Source: Propionibacteriaceae bacterium
Lineage (GTDB): Bacteria; Actinomycetota; Actinomycetes; Propionibacteriales; Propionibacteriaceae
Length of the DNA: 5,695 nt
Assembly (NCBI GenBank): GCA_027353565.1
Contig: DAIEHO010000266.1
Span: 1-5,695, forward strand
Direction of reading: 5' to 3'
The position numbers were made by a program, and so were the translations under genes. Below are positions 1 through 5,695 of this stretch, in pieces (position 1 is the stretch's first letter; every line of letters begins with the position of its first letter). The notes under the pieces were generated by a model that saw nothing but the letters and a program-made list of their open reading frames with translations, did not search any database and was not told the origin of the DNA.

Positions 1-544
1 GGGCGTGCACCCGCACGAGTCACCCGCGGTCATGTGGGTGCCACTGGTGCTGCTGGCGATCCCTTCGGTCATCGCCGGCATGGTGATGAACGCCTGGATC
101 GCCGGCTGGCTCGCGCCGGCCGTCGGCGGCGAGGTGCCCGCGAACCCGTCGTGGCTGCCGAGCATCTCGGTGGTCGGTCTGGTCAAGCTGGCTGTCGTCA
201 TCGCCGGGATCGCGGTCGCCTACCTCGTCTTCGGTCGGACGAGCATCCCGGAGTCCGTCCCGTACACGCGGAACGTGCTCACGATCGCCGGACGCCACGA
301 CCTGTACGGGGACGCCTTCAACGAGGCCGTGTTCATGAAGCCCGGTGAGGCGCTGACCCGAGGGGTCGTCGCGCTGGACACGGGCATCGTCGACGGGGCG
401 GTGCGCGGAAGCGGAGCCCTGACGGTTGGTCTCGGTGGAGGTCTTCGCAGACTGCAGAACGGGTACGTCAGGTCCTACGGCCTGACGATGATCGTCGGCG
501 TCATCGTCGTCGGTCTCGCCCTCGTCATCGGCCGACTGGTCTGA
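1..544 (+). CDS. nuoL: NADH-quinone oxidoreductase subunit L, C-terminal part (5' end outside window)
   Basis: This is the distal end of NuoL, the outermost antiporter-like subunit in the membrane arm of complex I, which couples NADH:quinone electron transfer to proton pumping. The reading frame is open from base 2, so the true start lies upstream; the GTG at base 5 is internal. About 180 residues are visible. They begin with the conserved HPHESP stretch leading into a membrane segment (MWVPLVLLAIPSVIAG), followed by a second hydrophobic segment near residues 55-75. A less hydrophobic stretch follows with YGDAFNEAVFMKPG and LRRLQNGYVRSYGL, and a final C-terminal membrane helix ends in RLV. 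In the E. coli structure the corresponding region carries the long lateral helix and the last transmembrane helix; that assignment here is by family knowledge. The gene ends 13 bases before nuoM, with the nuoM Shine-Dalgarno immediately after its TGA, so the two are surely cotranscribed. Confidence 0.95.
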   Translation, partial: GVHPHESPAVMWVPLVLLAIPSVIAGMVMNAWIAGWLAPAVGGEVPANPSWLPSISVVGLVKLAVVIAGIAVAYLVFGRTSIPESVPYTRNVLTIAGRHDLYGDAFNEAVFMKPGEALTRGVVALDTGIVDGAVRGSGALTVGLGGGLRRLQNGYVRSYGLTMIVGVIVVGLALVIGRLV

Positions 545-551
545 AAGGAGG
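544..551 (+). promoter_or_regulatory. Strong ribosome binding site of nuoM
   Basis: AAAGGAGG lies directly at and after the nuoL TGA, with six bases between AGGAGG and the nuoM ATG at 558. It is the best Shine-Dalgarno in the window and fixes the nuoM start. Confidence 0.85.
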
Positions 552-557
552 GGTGAG

Positions 558-2051
558 ATGCTGACGATCCTTGCACTGCTGCCGCTTGTCGGTGGGGTGG
601 TCGTGTGGTTCCTTCGTGGGCGCACGGCGCGCTTCGTCGGGCTGGCGATCGCGCTGGCCACATTCGTGTTCTCGATCATCGTCGCCGCCGTACATCTCGG
701 TGGCACTGACCTGAGCGAGCATCAGGTGTGGATCAAGGCCTTCGGCGCGTACTACGCGCTCGGCCTCGACGGCATGGGCCTGCTCATGGTCCTGCTCACC
801 ACGCTGCTCGTACCGGTGGTGATGCTCGCCGAGCCTCGTACCGACACCGACGCCCGTTGGGGAGGCCAGGTCTGGACGGCGCTCGTGCTCATCCTCGAGT
901 CGCTGAGCCTGTACGTGTTCATGGCCACCGACGTGCTGCTGTTCTACATCTTCTTCGAGGCGACCCTCATCCCGATGTACTTCCTCATCGCGGGCTGGGG
1001 CGGCCCGAAGCGTGCCAAGGCAGCGGTGAAGTTCCTGCTGTTCTCGCTCGCCGGCGGGCTCGTCCTGCTGTTCAGCGTCATCGGTCTCGGCGTCTCGTTC
1101 GCCAGCCAGGGCGCTCCGAGCTACCTGCTCGCTGACCTCGTGAAGCTCAACGTGTCGCCATCAACCCAGATGCTGCTGTTCCTGGGCTTCTTCGTCGCGT
1201 TCGCGATCAAGGCCCCGATGGTGCCCGTCCACACGTGGCTGCCGGACGCGGCCGAGCAGGCGACGCCCGCCACCTCGACGCTGCTTGTCGGCATCCTCGA
1301 CAAGATCGGCACGTTCGGGATGATCCGCTTCTGCCTCGGGCTGTTCCCCGACGCGTCGCGCCTCGCCACCCCGGTGATCGTCGTGCTGGCGCTCATCTCG
1401 ATCGTCTACGGGGCGCTCGCCGCGATCGGCCAGACGAACATGCTCCGGCTGGTCGCGTTCACCTCGGTCAGCCACTTCGGCTTCATGGTCCTGGGCGTCT
1501 TCGCGCTGACCACCCAGTCGATCTCCGGGACCATCTTCTACATGGTCAACCACGGCTTCTCCACGGCCGTGCTGTTCCTCGTGGTCGGCTACCTCGCCAA
1601 GCGGCGCGGCTCGGTCGAGATCAACAGCCTCGGCGGTGTGTTCCAGGTCGCTCCCGTGATGGCTGGGATGCTGCTGCTGGGCGGTCTCGCGTCGCTGTCG
1701 CTGCCAGGCATGGGCAGCTTCGTGGGCGAGTTCCTCGTGCTCGCGGGCACCTGGAGCCGCTACCCGGTCGTCGCCGCGGTGGGCACGCTCGGTACGGTCC
1801 TCGCCGCCCTGTACATCCTGATCATGTACCAGCGCACCATGACCGGCCCCGTCACCGACCAGACAAGGGAGCACATCACCGGCGACGCCACATGGCTCGA
1901 GCGCCTGGCCGTCGCCCCCGTGATCCTGGCCCTCCTGGTGCTGGGCTTCTTCCCCAAGCCCGTGCTCGACATCACTGACCAGACGGCGAAGCAGGCCATG
2001 ACCACGCTGAACGTCAGCGACCCGGCCCCGACTGTTGGGCAAGGAAGGTAA
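558..2051 (+). CDS. nuoM: NADH-quinone oxidoreductase subunit M (complex I, ND4-type)
   Basis: NuoM is one of three antiporter-like proton-channel subunits of respiratory complex I in the cytoplasmic membrane. The 497-residue product is close to the usual length (about 500) and is hydrophobic throughout, consistent with the family's 14 transmembrane helices. Family landmarks are readable: FFEATLIPMYFLIAGWG with Glu134, AIKAPMVPVHTWLPDA with Lys218, GILDKIGTFG with Lys249, and MGSFVGEF with Glu391. By alignment to E. coli these match the functionally important TM5 Glu144, TM7 Lys234, TM8 Lys265 and TM12 Glu407, so the proton path looks intact. The ATG start is supported by AGGAGG six bases upstream. 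It sits 13 bases after nuoL, and its TAA is three bases before nuoN. No frameshift or missing segment is visible. Confidence 0.98.
   Translation: MLTILALLPLVGGVVVWFLRGRTARFVGLAIALATFVFSIIVAAVHLGGTDLSEHQVWIKAFGAYYALGLDGMGLLMVLLTTLLVPVVMLAEPRTDTDARWGGQVWTALVLILESLSLYVFMATDVLLFYIFFEATLIPMYFLIAGWGGPKRAKAAVKFLLFSLAGGLVLLFSVIGLGVSFASQGAPSYLLADLVKLNVSPSTQMLLFLGFFVAFAIKAPMVPVHTWLPDAAEQATPATSTLLVGILDKIGTFGMIRFCLGLFPDASRLATPVIVVLALISIVYGALAAIGQTNMLRLVAFTSVSHFGFMVLGVFALTTQSISGTIFYMVNHGFSTAVLFLVVGYLAKRRGSVEINSLGGVFQVAPVMAGMLLLGGLASLSLPGMGSFVGEFLVLAGTWSRYPVVAAVGTLGTVLAALYILIMYQRTMTGPVTDQTREHITGDATWLERLAVAPVILALLVLGFFPKPVLDITDQTAKQAMTTLNVSDPAPTVGQGR
2043..2048 (+). promoter_or_regulatory. Ribosome binding site of nuoN
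   Basis: GGAAGG, six bases before the nuoN ATG at 2055, lies inside the last codons of nuoM and abuts its TAA. Ribosomes ending nuoM therefore uncover this site, suggesting coupled translation of M and N. Confidence 0.75.
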
Positions 2052-2054
2052 CCG

Positions 2055-3641
2055 ATGACCACCCTTCTGGAGATCGCTGCACCGACGATCGAGTACGGCC
2101 TGCTCGGTCCGCTGTTCGTCGTCTTCGCCGGCGCCTGCCTCGGCGTGCTGATCGAGGCGCTCGTGCCGCGCCACCTGCGGGCCCAGGCCCAAGTCGTCGT
2201 CACCGTGGTGTCGCTGCTCGGCGCCCTGGCGGTTCTGTGGAGTCGGTGGGGCACGGGCTTCCGCAAGGTGGCTGCCATGGGTGCCGTGTCGGTCGACGGC
2301 CCGACCCAGATCATCTGGCTCCTGATCCTCGTCTTCGCCCTGCTGTCGGCCCTGCTCTTCGCCGAGCGGAGGCTGGGGAACGGCGTGTCCGGCTTCACAC
2401 CGATGGCGGCGGCGGTACCGAACTCTCCGCTCGAGCAGGACGCCGCGGCGGCACGGGTCGAGCACACCGAGGTCTTCCCGCTGCTGCTCTTCGCCGTGAC
2501 CGGCATGCTGCTGTTCCCCGCCGCGAACGACCTGCTGACGATGTTCGTCGCACTGGAGATCCTCTCGCTGCCGCTGTACCTCCTCAGCGGCCTCGCCCGC
2601 TTCCGCCGCCTGCTCAGCCACGAGGCTGCCCTCAAGTACTTCCTGCTGGGTGCCCTCTCCAGCGCCATCTTCCTGTTCGGCGCCGCTCTGCTGTACGGCT
2701 ACTCGGGGTCGTTCACGTTCAGCGCCATCGACGCTGCCATCGCCGCGCCGAGCGAGCACGACACGCTGCTCGTCACCGGCATGCTCATGCTCCTGGTCGG
2801 GCTGCTGTTCAAGCTCGGCGCCGTGCCGTTCCACTCGTGGACGCCTGACGTGTACCAGGGAGCTCCGACGCCTGTCACCGCGTTCATGGCGGTCTGCACG
2901 AAGCTGGCCGCGATCGGCGCCATCCTTCGTCTGCTCTTCGTCGCGCTCGGGGGCAGCCGCTGGGAGTGGCAGCCGGTCGTCGCGGGCATCTCGATCCTCA
3001 CGATGCTCGTCGGCGCGGTCCTCGCGATCGTCGCCAAGGACATCAAGCGTCTCCTCGCGTACTCGTCGGTCACCCATGCCGGCTTCCTGCTGACGGCCGT
3101 CGTCGGCGCTGCGACAGCCACCACCGGTCTTCCGGCCGGCCAGGTCGGCAGCACGGCCGCGATCGCCGTGTACATGGCGGCGTACGGCTTCGCGACGCTG
3201 GGCGCCTTCGGCATCGTCATGATGGTCCGTGGCGCTGCCGGGGAGCGGAACGACCTCGCCGCGTGGAACGGCCTCGGCAAGAAGCACCCGTGGATCGGCG
3301 TGGCCATGACGCTGTTCATGCTGAGCTTCGCGGGCATCCCGCCGACAGCCGGCTTCATCGGCAAGTGGGCCGTCTTCAGCGCCGCCTGGCGTGGGGGCTA
3401 CTGGTGGCTGGTGCTCGTGGCCGTGATCATGAGCCTTGTGGCCGTGTACTTCTACCTGCGGGTCGTCGTCGCCATGTTCTTCACGGAGCCGGATCCTGAG
3501 ATCGGTGACGTTCACGTGGCCCTGCCCGGTCTCGGTACGACGATCGTCATCGCCGTCGGGGCCGTGATGTCGGTTCTTCTCGGTATCCTGCCGGGATGGG
3601 CAGTGGACCTGGCGACATCAGCCTCGCAGCTGCTGAGGTGA
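2055..3641 (+). CDS. nuoN: NADH-quinone oxidoreductase subunit N (complex I, ND2-type)
   Basis: NuoN is the antiporter-like subunit nearest the quinone-reducing part of the complex I membrane arm. The 528-residue product is longer than E. coli NuoN (485). Part of the excess is a polar loop near residues 110-140 (FTPMAAAVPNSPLEQDAAAA) before EVFPLLLFAV, which I recognise as a feature of actinobacterial NuoN. Conserved motifs are ALEILSLPLYLL with Glu168, LLFKLGAVPFHSWTPDVY with Lys253, CTKLAAIG with Lys283, and GIPPTAGFIGKW with Lys437. These align with E. coli Glu133, Lys217, Lys247 and Lys395, including the TM12 Lys typical of NuoN rather than the Glu of NuoM. The ATG is preceded by GGAAGG at good spacing. 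It is the last nuo gene; its TGA lies within the start region of the prenyl synthase gene, indicating that the operon continues. Confidence 0.98.
   Translation: MTTLLEIAAPTIEYGLLGPLFVVFAGACLGVLIEALVPRHLRAQAQVVVTVVSLLGALAVLWSRWGTGFRKVAAMGAVSVDGPTQIIWLLILVFALLSALLFAERRLGNGVSGFTPMAAAVPNSPLEQDAAAARVEHTEVFPLLLFAVTGMLLFPAANDLLTMFVALEILSLPLYLLSGLARFRRLLSHEAALKYFLLGALSSAIFLFGAALLYGYSGSFTFSAIDAAIAAPSEHDTLLVTGMLMLLVGLLFKLGAVPFHSWTPDVYQGAPTPVTAFMAVCTKLAAIGAILRLLFVALGGSRWEWQPVVAGISILTMLVGAVLAIVAKDIKRLLAYSSVTHAGFLLTAVVGAATATTGLPAGQVGSTAAIAVYMAAYGFATLGAFGIVMMVRGAAGERNDLAAWNGLGKKHPWIGVAMTLFMLSFAGIPPTAGFIGKWAVFSAAWRGGYWWLVLVAVIMSLVAVYFYLRVVVAMFFTEPDPEIGDVHVALPGLGTTIVIAVGAVMSVLLGILPGWAVDLATSASQLLR
3635..3641 (+). 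promoter_or_regulatory. Candidate ribosome binding site of the prenyl synthase gene, overlapping the nuoN stop
   Basis: GAGGTGA is an exact match to part of the anti-Shine-Dalgarno complement AGGAGGTGA. Its GAGG core lies five bases before an in-frame GTG at 3644. The same bases contain the nuoN TGA (3639-3641) and another in-frame GTG (3638), so it may serve as a stop-and-restart site. This is inferred from sequence match and spacing only. Confidence 0.5.
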
Positions 3642-3643
3642 CG

Positions 3644-4627
3644 GTGGATCCGGATGCGGCGGACGAGGTGCTGTCGGAGTGGGTCAAGGACCTGCTCACG
3701 ACGGTCGAGGACAGGCTGCTCGTCGCGGCCAGCGCCCGCACCGAGTTCGTCACCGAGGTCGCCCGACACATCACGCGCGCGGGCGGCAAGCGGTTCCGTC
3801 CCATGCTCGTCGCACTCGCGGCGGCCATCGGGCGTGACCTCGGCCGCGAGATCGACGACGACACGATCGTCAAGGCGGCGCTGGTCGTCGAGCTGACCCA
3901 CGTGGCGTCGCTCTACCACGACGACGTCATGGACTCGGCAGAGCTGCGCCGCAGCGCCCCCAGCGCCAACGCCGTGTACGACAACTCGGTGGCGATCATG
4001 GTCGGCGACTTCCTGTTCTCCCGGGCCTCGAGCGTCGTGGCGACGCTGGGGACGGACTACGTCTCCGTACAGGCCGACACGTTCGCCAGGCTCGTACAGG
4101 GCCAGATCGCCGAGCTGCTCGGACCACGCGGGGCCGCGCCCGTCGAGCATCACCTCGCTGTCGTCGCCGACAAGACCGGATCGCTGATCGCGACGTCCGC
4201 ACGGTTCGGCGGCATGGTGGCGGGCCTCGGCGAGGACGAGCTCGACGCGCTCACACGCTTCGGCGAGGAGATCGGCGTGGTGTTCCAGCTCTCCGACGAC
4301 CTCATCGACATCACGAGCGACACCACCGGCAAGACCCCGGGGACCGACCTGCGCGAGGGCGTGCAGACGTTGGCGACGCTGACGCTGGCGGCCTCCAGCG
4401 ACCCGGCCGACGCCGAGCTCAAGGACCTCGTCTCCCGTTCGCTGAGCGAGGCCGAGGTGGCTCGGGCGTTGCCCATGCTGCGGTCGCACCGGGTGATAGC
4501 CGAGACGCGCGCCGAGATCGCCAGGCGAGCCGAGGCGGCACGGGGCTATCTCGTCGGGCTTCCCGAGGGACCCGCCAAGCGGGGTCTCGACGCGCTGTGC
4601 GACTCGGTCGTCACGAGATCCGCCTGA
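3644..4627 (+). CDS. Trans-polyprenyl diphosphate synthase (long-chain, GrcC/IspB/HepT-like)
   Basis: This enzyme condenses isopentenyl diphosphate units onto an allylic primer to make a long all-trans prenyl diphosphate, probably the menaquinone side chain. From the GTG at 3644 it has 327 residues, normal for the family. It shows GGKRFRP (47-53), the first Asp-rich motif DDVMD (93-97) in SLYHDDVMDSAELRR, the GQIAEL segment, DKTGSLIATSA, and the second Asp-rich motif DDLID (218-222) in FQLSDDLIDITSD. Residues four and five before the first motif are Ser and Ala, small as in long-chain enzymes, not aromatic as in short-chain ones. The start is uncertain: GTG 3644 has a good Shine-Dalgarno and yields a DP-containing N-terminus like relatives; GTG 3638 overlaps the nuoN stop as GTGA; ATG 3596 lies inside nuoN and lacks an obvious ribosome site. 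Exact chain length cannot be read, so I give no gene symbol. Confidence 0.93.
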   Translation: MDPDAADEVLSEWVKDLLTTVEDRLLVAASARTEFVTEVARHITRAGGKRFRPMLVALAAAIGRDLGREIDDDTIVKAALVVELTHVASLYHDDVMDSAELRRSAPSANAVYDNSVAIMVGDFLFSRASSVVATLGTDYVSVQADTFARLVQGQIAELLGPRGAAPVEHHLAVVADKTGSLIATSARFGGMVAGLGEDELDALTRFGEEIGVVFQLSDDLIDITSDTTGKTPGTDLREGVQTLATLTLAASSDPADAELKDLVSRSLSEAEVARALPMLRSHRVIAETRAEIARRAEAARGYLVGLPEGPAKRGLDALCDSVVTRSA

Positions 4628-4631
4628 GGCG

Positions 4632-5231
4632 ATGACGGTCTCACCCGAGCTGCAGATCGGTCCGGACGGCCTGGCCCGCACGTGGGGCTCGTCAGACCCG
4701 CTGCTGCGCGACTACTACGACACCGAGTGGGGCATGCCCGTACGAGACGAACGCGGTGTCTTCGAGCGGCTCAGCCTCGAGGCGTTCCAGTCGGGCTTGT
4801 CCTGGTTGACGATCCTGCGGAAGCGACCGGCGTTCCGGCAGGCGTTCGCCGGGTTCGACCCCGAGGCGGTGGCCGCCTTCGACGAGGACGATGTCGCCCG
4901 GCTGATGGCGGATGCCGGCATCGTACGGAACCGGCTCAAGGTCGACGCCACCATCGCCAACGCCCGTGCGACGGTCGCGCTGCGGGAGTCCGGCGGTCTC
5001 GTCGAGCTGGTCTGGTCGTTCAAGCCCTCGGTGACGCCCACGCCGATGTCGTGGGCCGAGGTGCCGTCCGTGTCACCCGAGTCCGTGGCGCTCGCGAAGC
5101 GCCTCAAGCGGGAAGGCCTCCGGTTCGTCGGGCCGACCACCATGTACGCGCTGATGAGCGCAATCGGCATCGTCGACACGCACCTCATGGGCTCCCACAG
5201 GAGGAACTGCTCGGGCCTCTGGCCGGAGTGA
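4632..5231 (+). CDS. tag: DNA-3-methyladenine glycosylase I (Tag family), variant lacking most zinc ligands
   Basis: Tag removes 3-methyladenine from alkylated DNA, starting base excision repair in the cytoplasm. The 199-residue product aligns over its length with E. coli Tag (187): SDPLLRDYYDTEWGMPV, LSLEAFQSGLSWLTILRKR, AGIVRNRLKVDATIANARA, LVWSF, LRFVGPTTMYALMSAIGIVDTH. Glu50 and Trp58 match E. coli Glu38 and Trp46 in the base pocket, and Tyr28 matches Tyr16. Of the four E. coli zinc ligands (Cys4, His17, His175, Cys179) only the third is kept (His184); the others read Thr17 or a neighbour, Tyr29 and Ser188. His189 and Cys193 lie nearby but do not make an obvious complete site. The ATG is four bases after the prenyl synthase TGA; GAGG lies just two bases before it, so initiation probably depends on coupling. 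The final codons and stop form part of a hairpin. The family is certain; activity without the zinc site is inferred from the intact pocket. Confidence 0.95.
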   Translation: MTVSPELQIGPDGLARTWGSSDPLLRDYYDTEWGMPVRDERGVFERLSLEAFQSGLSWLTILRKRPAFRQAFAGFDPEAVAAFDEDDVARLMADAGIVRNRLKVDATIANARATVALRESGGLVELVWSFKPSVTPTPMSWAEVPSVSPESVALAKRLKREGLRFVGPTTMYALMSAIGIVDTHLMGSHRRNCSGLWPE

Positions 5232-5248
5232 CCCGCGTCACCCCGGCC
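5221..5248 (+). terminator. Hairpin spanning the tag stop codon, probable transcription terminator
   Basis: Arms GGCCGG (5221-5226) and CCGGCC (5243-5248) pair perfectly. After one A/C mismatch (5227/5242), GTGAC (5228-5232) pairs with GTCAC (5237-5241), leaving a four-base loop CCGC. That is 11 base pairs, nine of them G-C, and the tag TGA (5229-5231) lies inside the stem. No T-tract follows, which is common for terminators of high-G+C actinobacteria, so the terminator role is inferred from position at the end of the plus-strand run before a convergent gene. As an inverted repeat it could act on either strand. Confidence 0.6.
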
Positions 5249-5293
5249 GACGAAGCTCGCGGCAGCGCTCCCGACAGGTCCCCGCTCACGTGG

Positions 5294-5309
5294 GTCACCA
5301 GATGGTGAC
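5294..5309 (-). terminator. Small hairpin over the stop codon of the M13 peptidase gene
   Basis: GTCACC (5294-5299) and GGTGAC (5304-5309) form a six-base-pair stem with a four-base loop. The stop codon of the minus-strand peptidase gene (5297-5295) lies in the stem. The site is short and has no T-tract, so it may be only a weak terminator or a chance effect of the C-terminal codons. It mirrors the hairpin over the tag stop codon on the other strand. Confidence 0.35.
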
Positions 5310-5695
5310 GCGTTCCTCGGGGGCGAGCCAGAGGGCGTCGGACTCGCTGACGCCGAAGGCGGTGTAGAAGTCGCCGATGTTGCGGACGATCTGGTTGCAG
5401 CGGAACTCGGCGGGGGAGTGCGGGTCGGTGGCCAGGCGCTGCAGGACGAGCTCGTCGCGCGACTTCGTCTGCCAGACCGTGGCCCAGTTGAGGAACAGCC
5501 GCTGGATCCCGGTGAGACCGTCGATCGGTGCATCGCCCTCGCCGCCTGCCAGGCGCCAGGCCTTGATCGCGATGCCGAGGCCGCCCAGGTCGCCGATGTT
5601 CTCGCCGATGGTCAGCTCGCCGTTCACGAAATGGTCCGGGGTCTGACGGGGAGCAAGGGCCGAGTACTGACCGATCAGCGCCTTCGTACGCTCCT
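5295..5695 (-). CDS. M13 family zinc metallopeptidase (neprilysin/PepO-like), C-terminal 132 residues
   Basis: This is the end of an M13 metallopeptidase, a family of large (about 650-residue) zinc endopeptidases that cut short peptides. The frame is open to the right edge (5693), so the N-terminal domain and the HExxH zinc motif are outside the window. Visible are VNGELTIGENIGDLGGLGIA, where the Glu of ENIGD (fragment residue 31) is the third zinc ligand and Asp35 its supporting residue, matching neprilysin Glu646 and Asp650. Also present is DPHSPAEFR with His92 and Arg98, matching neprilysin His711 and Arg717 in the substrate pocket. The end LAPEERVTIW matches the conserved terminal RVxxW of bacterial members. 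The catalytic residues visible are all intact. Whether the protein is secreted, membrane-anchored or cytoplasmic cannot be judged without its N-terminus. It is convergent with tag and separated from it by 63 bases, so functional linkage to the nuo unit is unlikely. Confidence 0.95.
   Translation of the reverse strand, partial: ERTKALIGQYSALAPRQTPDHFVNGELTIGENIGDLGGLGIAIKAWRLAGGEGDAPIDGLTGIQRLFLNWATVWQTKSRDELVLQRLATDPHSPAEFRCNQIVRNIGDFYTAFGVSESDALWLAPEERVTIW

Noticed and set aside
1161..3515. A 784-codon open frame on the minus strand opposite nuoM and nuoN.
   Set aside because: Long antisense frames are expected opposite high-G+C genes. The product is rich in Asp, Glu, Arg, His and Gln with no recognisable domain, and spans two well-supported genes on the other strand.
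3512..4681. A 389-codon minus-strand frame opposite the prenyl synthase gene.
   Set aside because: It is a composition-driven shadow of a gene whose catalytic motifs are intact on the plus strand.
5232..5294. The junction between tag and the peptidase gene as a possible small gene or promoter region.
   Set aside because: Both genes converge here, so no promoter is needed. The stretch is 63 bases with no good start codon plus ribosome site; only the hairpins stand out.
4715..5533. A 272-codon minus-strand frame crossing tag, the junction and the peptidase gene.
   Set aside because: It is low-complexity (Ser, Arg, Pro, Thr), overlaps two clear genes in other frames and has no recognisable motif.
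1..5695. Mobile elements, CRISPR arrays, tRNA or rRNA genes, and defence or biosynthetic gene clusters.
   Set aside because: Reading both strands showed no transposase or integrase motifs, no regularly spaced repeats and no tRNA-like folds. The window is almost wholly filled by six housekeeping-type genes.

Overview
The window is ordinary chromosomal DNA from a high-G+C bacterium, most likely an actinomycete (Actinomycetota). The signs are strong G/C preference at third codon positions, NuoL/M/N sequences of actinobacterial type (a NuoN of 528 residues with an enlarged loop near residues 110-140), tight gene packing and a purine-rich Shine-Dalgarno (AAGGAGG) before nuoM. I cannot place it to genus from this stretch.

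Layout: bases 1-4627 carry one co-directional plus-strand run. It holds the 3' end of nuoL, then complete nuoM and nuoN, the three antiporter-like membrane subunits of the proton-pumping NADH:quinone oxidoreductase (complex I), in the canonical L-M-N order that closes nuo operons. A trans-polyprenyl diphosphate synthase follows directly at the nuoN stop. Four bases later comes a 3-methyladenine DNA glycosylase I (tag), ending at 5231. A 63-base gap separates tag from a convergent minus-strand gene, of which only the C-terminal 132 residues of an M13 (neprilysin/PepO-like) zinc metallopeptidase are present, running off the right edge.

Function: NuoL, NuoM and NuoN form the proton-translocating arm of complex I and retain the expected buried Lys/Glu residues. 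The prenyl synthase has small residues before its first Asp-rich motif, as long-chain enzymes do, so it plausibly makes the side chain of the menaquinone that complex I reduces. That would put the enzyme and the maker of its substrate tail in one transcription unit. Tag is a DNA repair enzyme that appears to ride in the same unit.

The most notable local signals are (a) a strong imperfect hairpin at 5221-5248 containing the tag stop codon, facing a second hairpin at 5294-5309 containing the stop codon of the convergent peptidase gene, and (b) loss of three of the four zinc-ligand residues known from E. coli Tag. I see no mobile element, CRISPR array, tRNA/rRNA or obviously new multi-gene system here.
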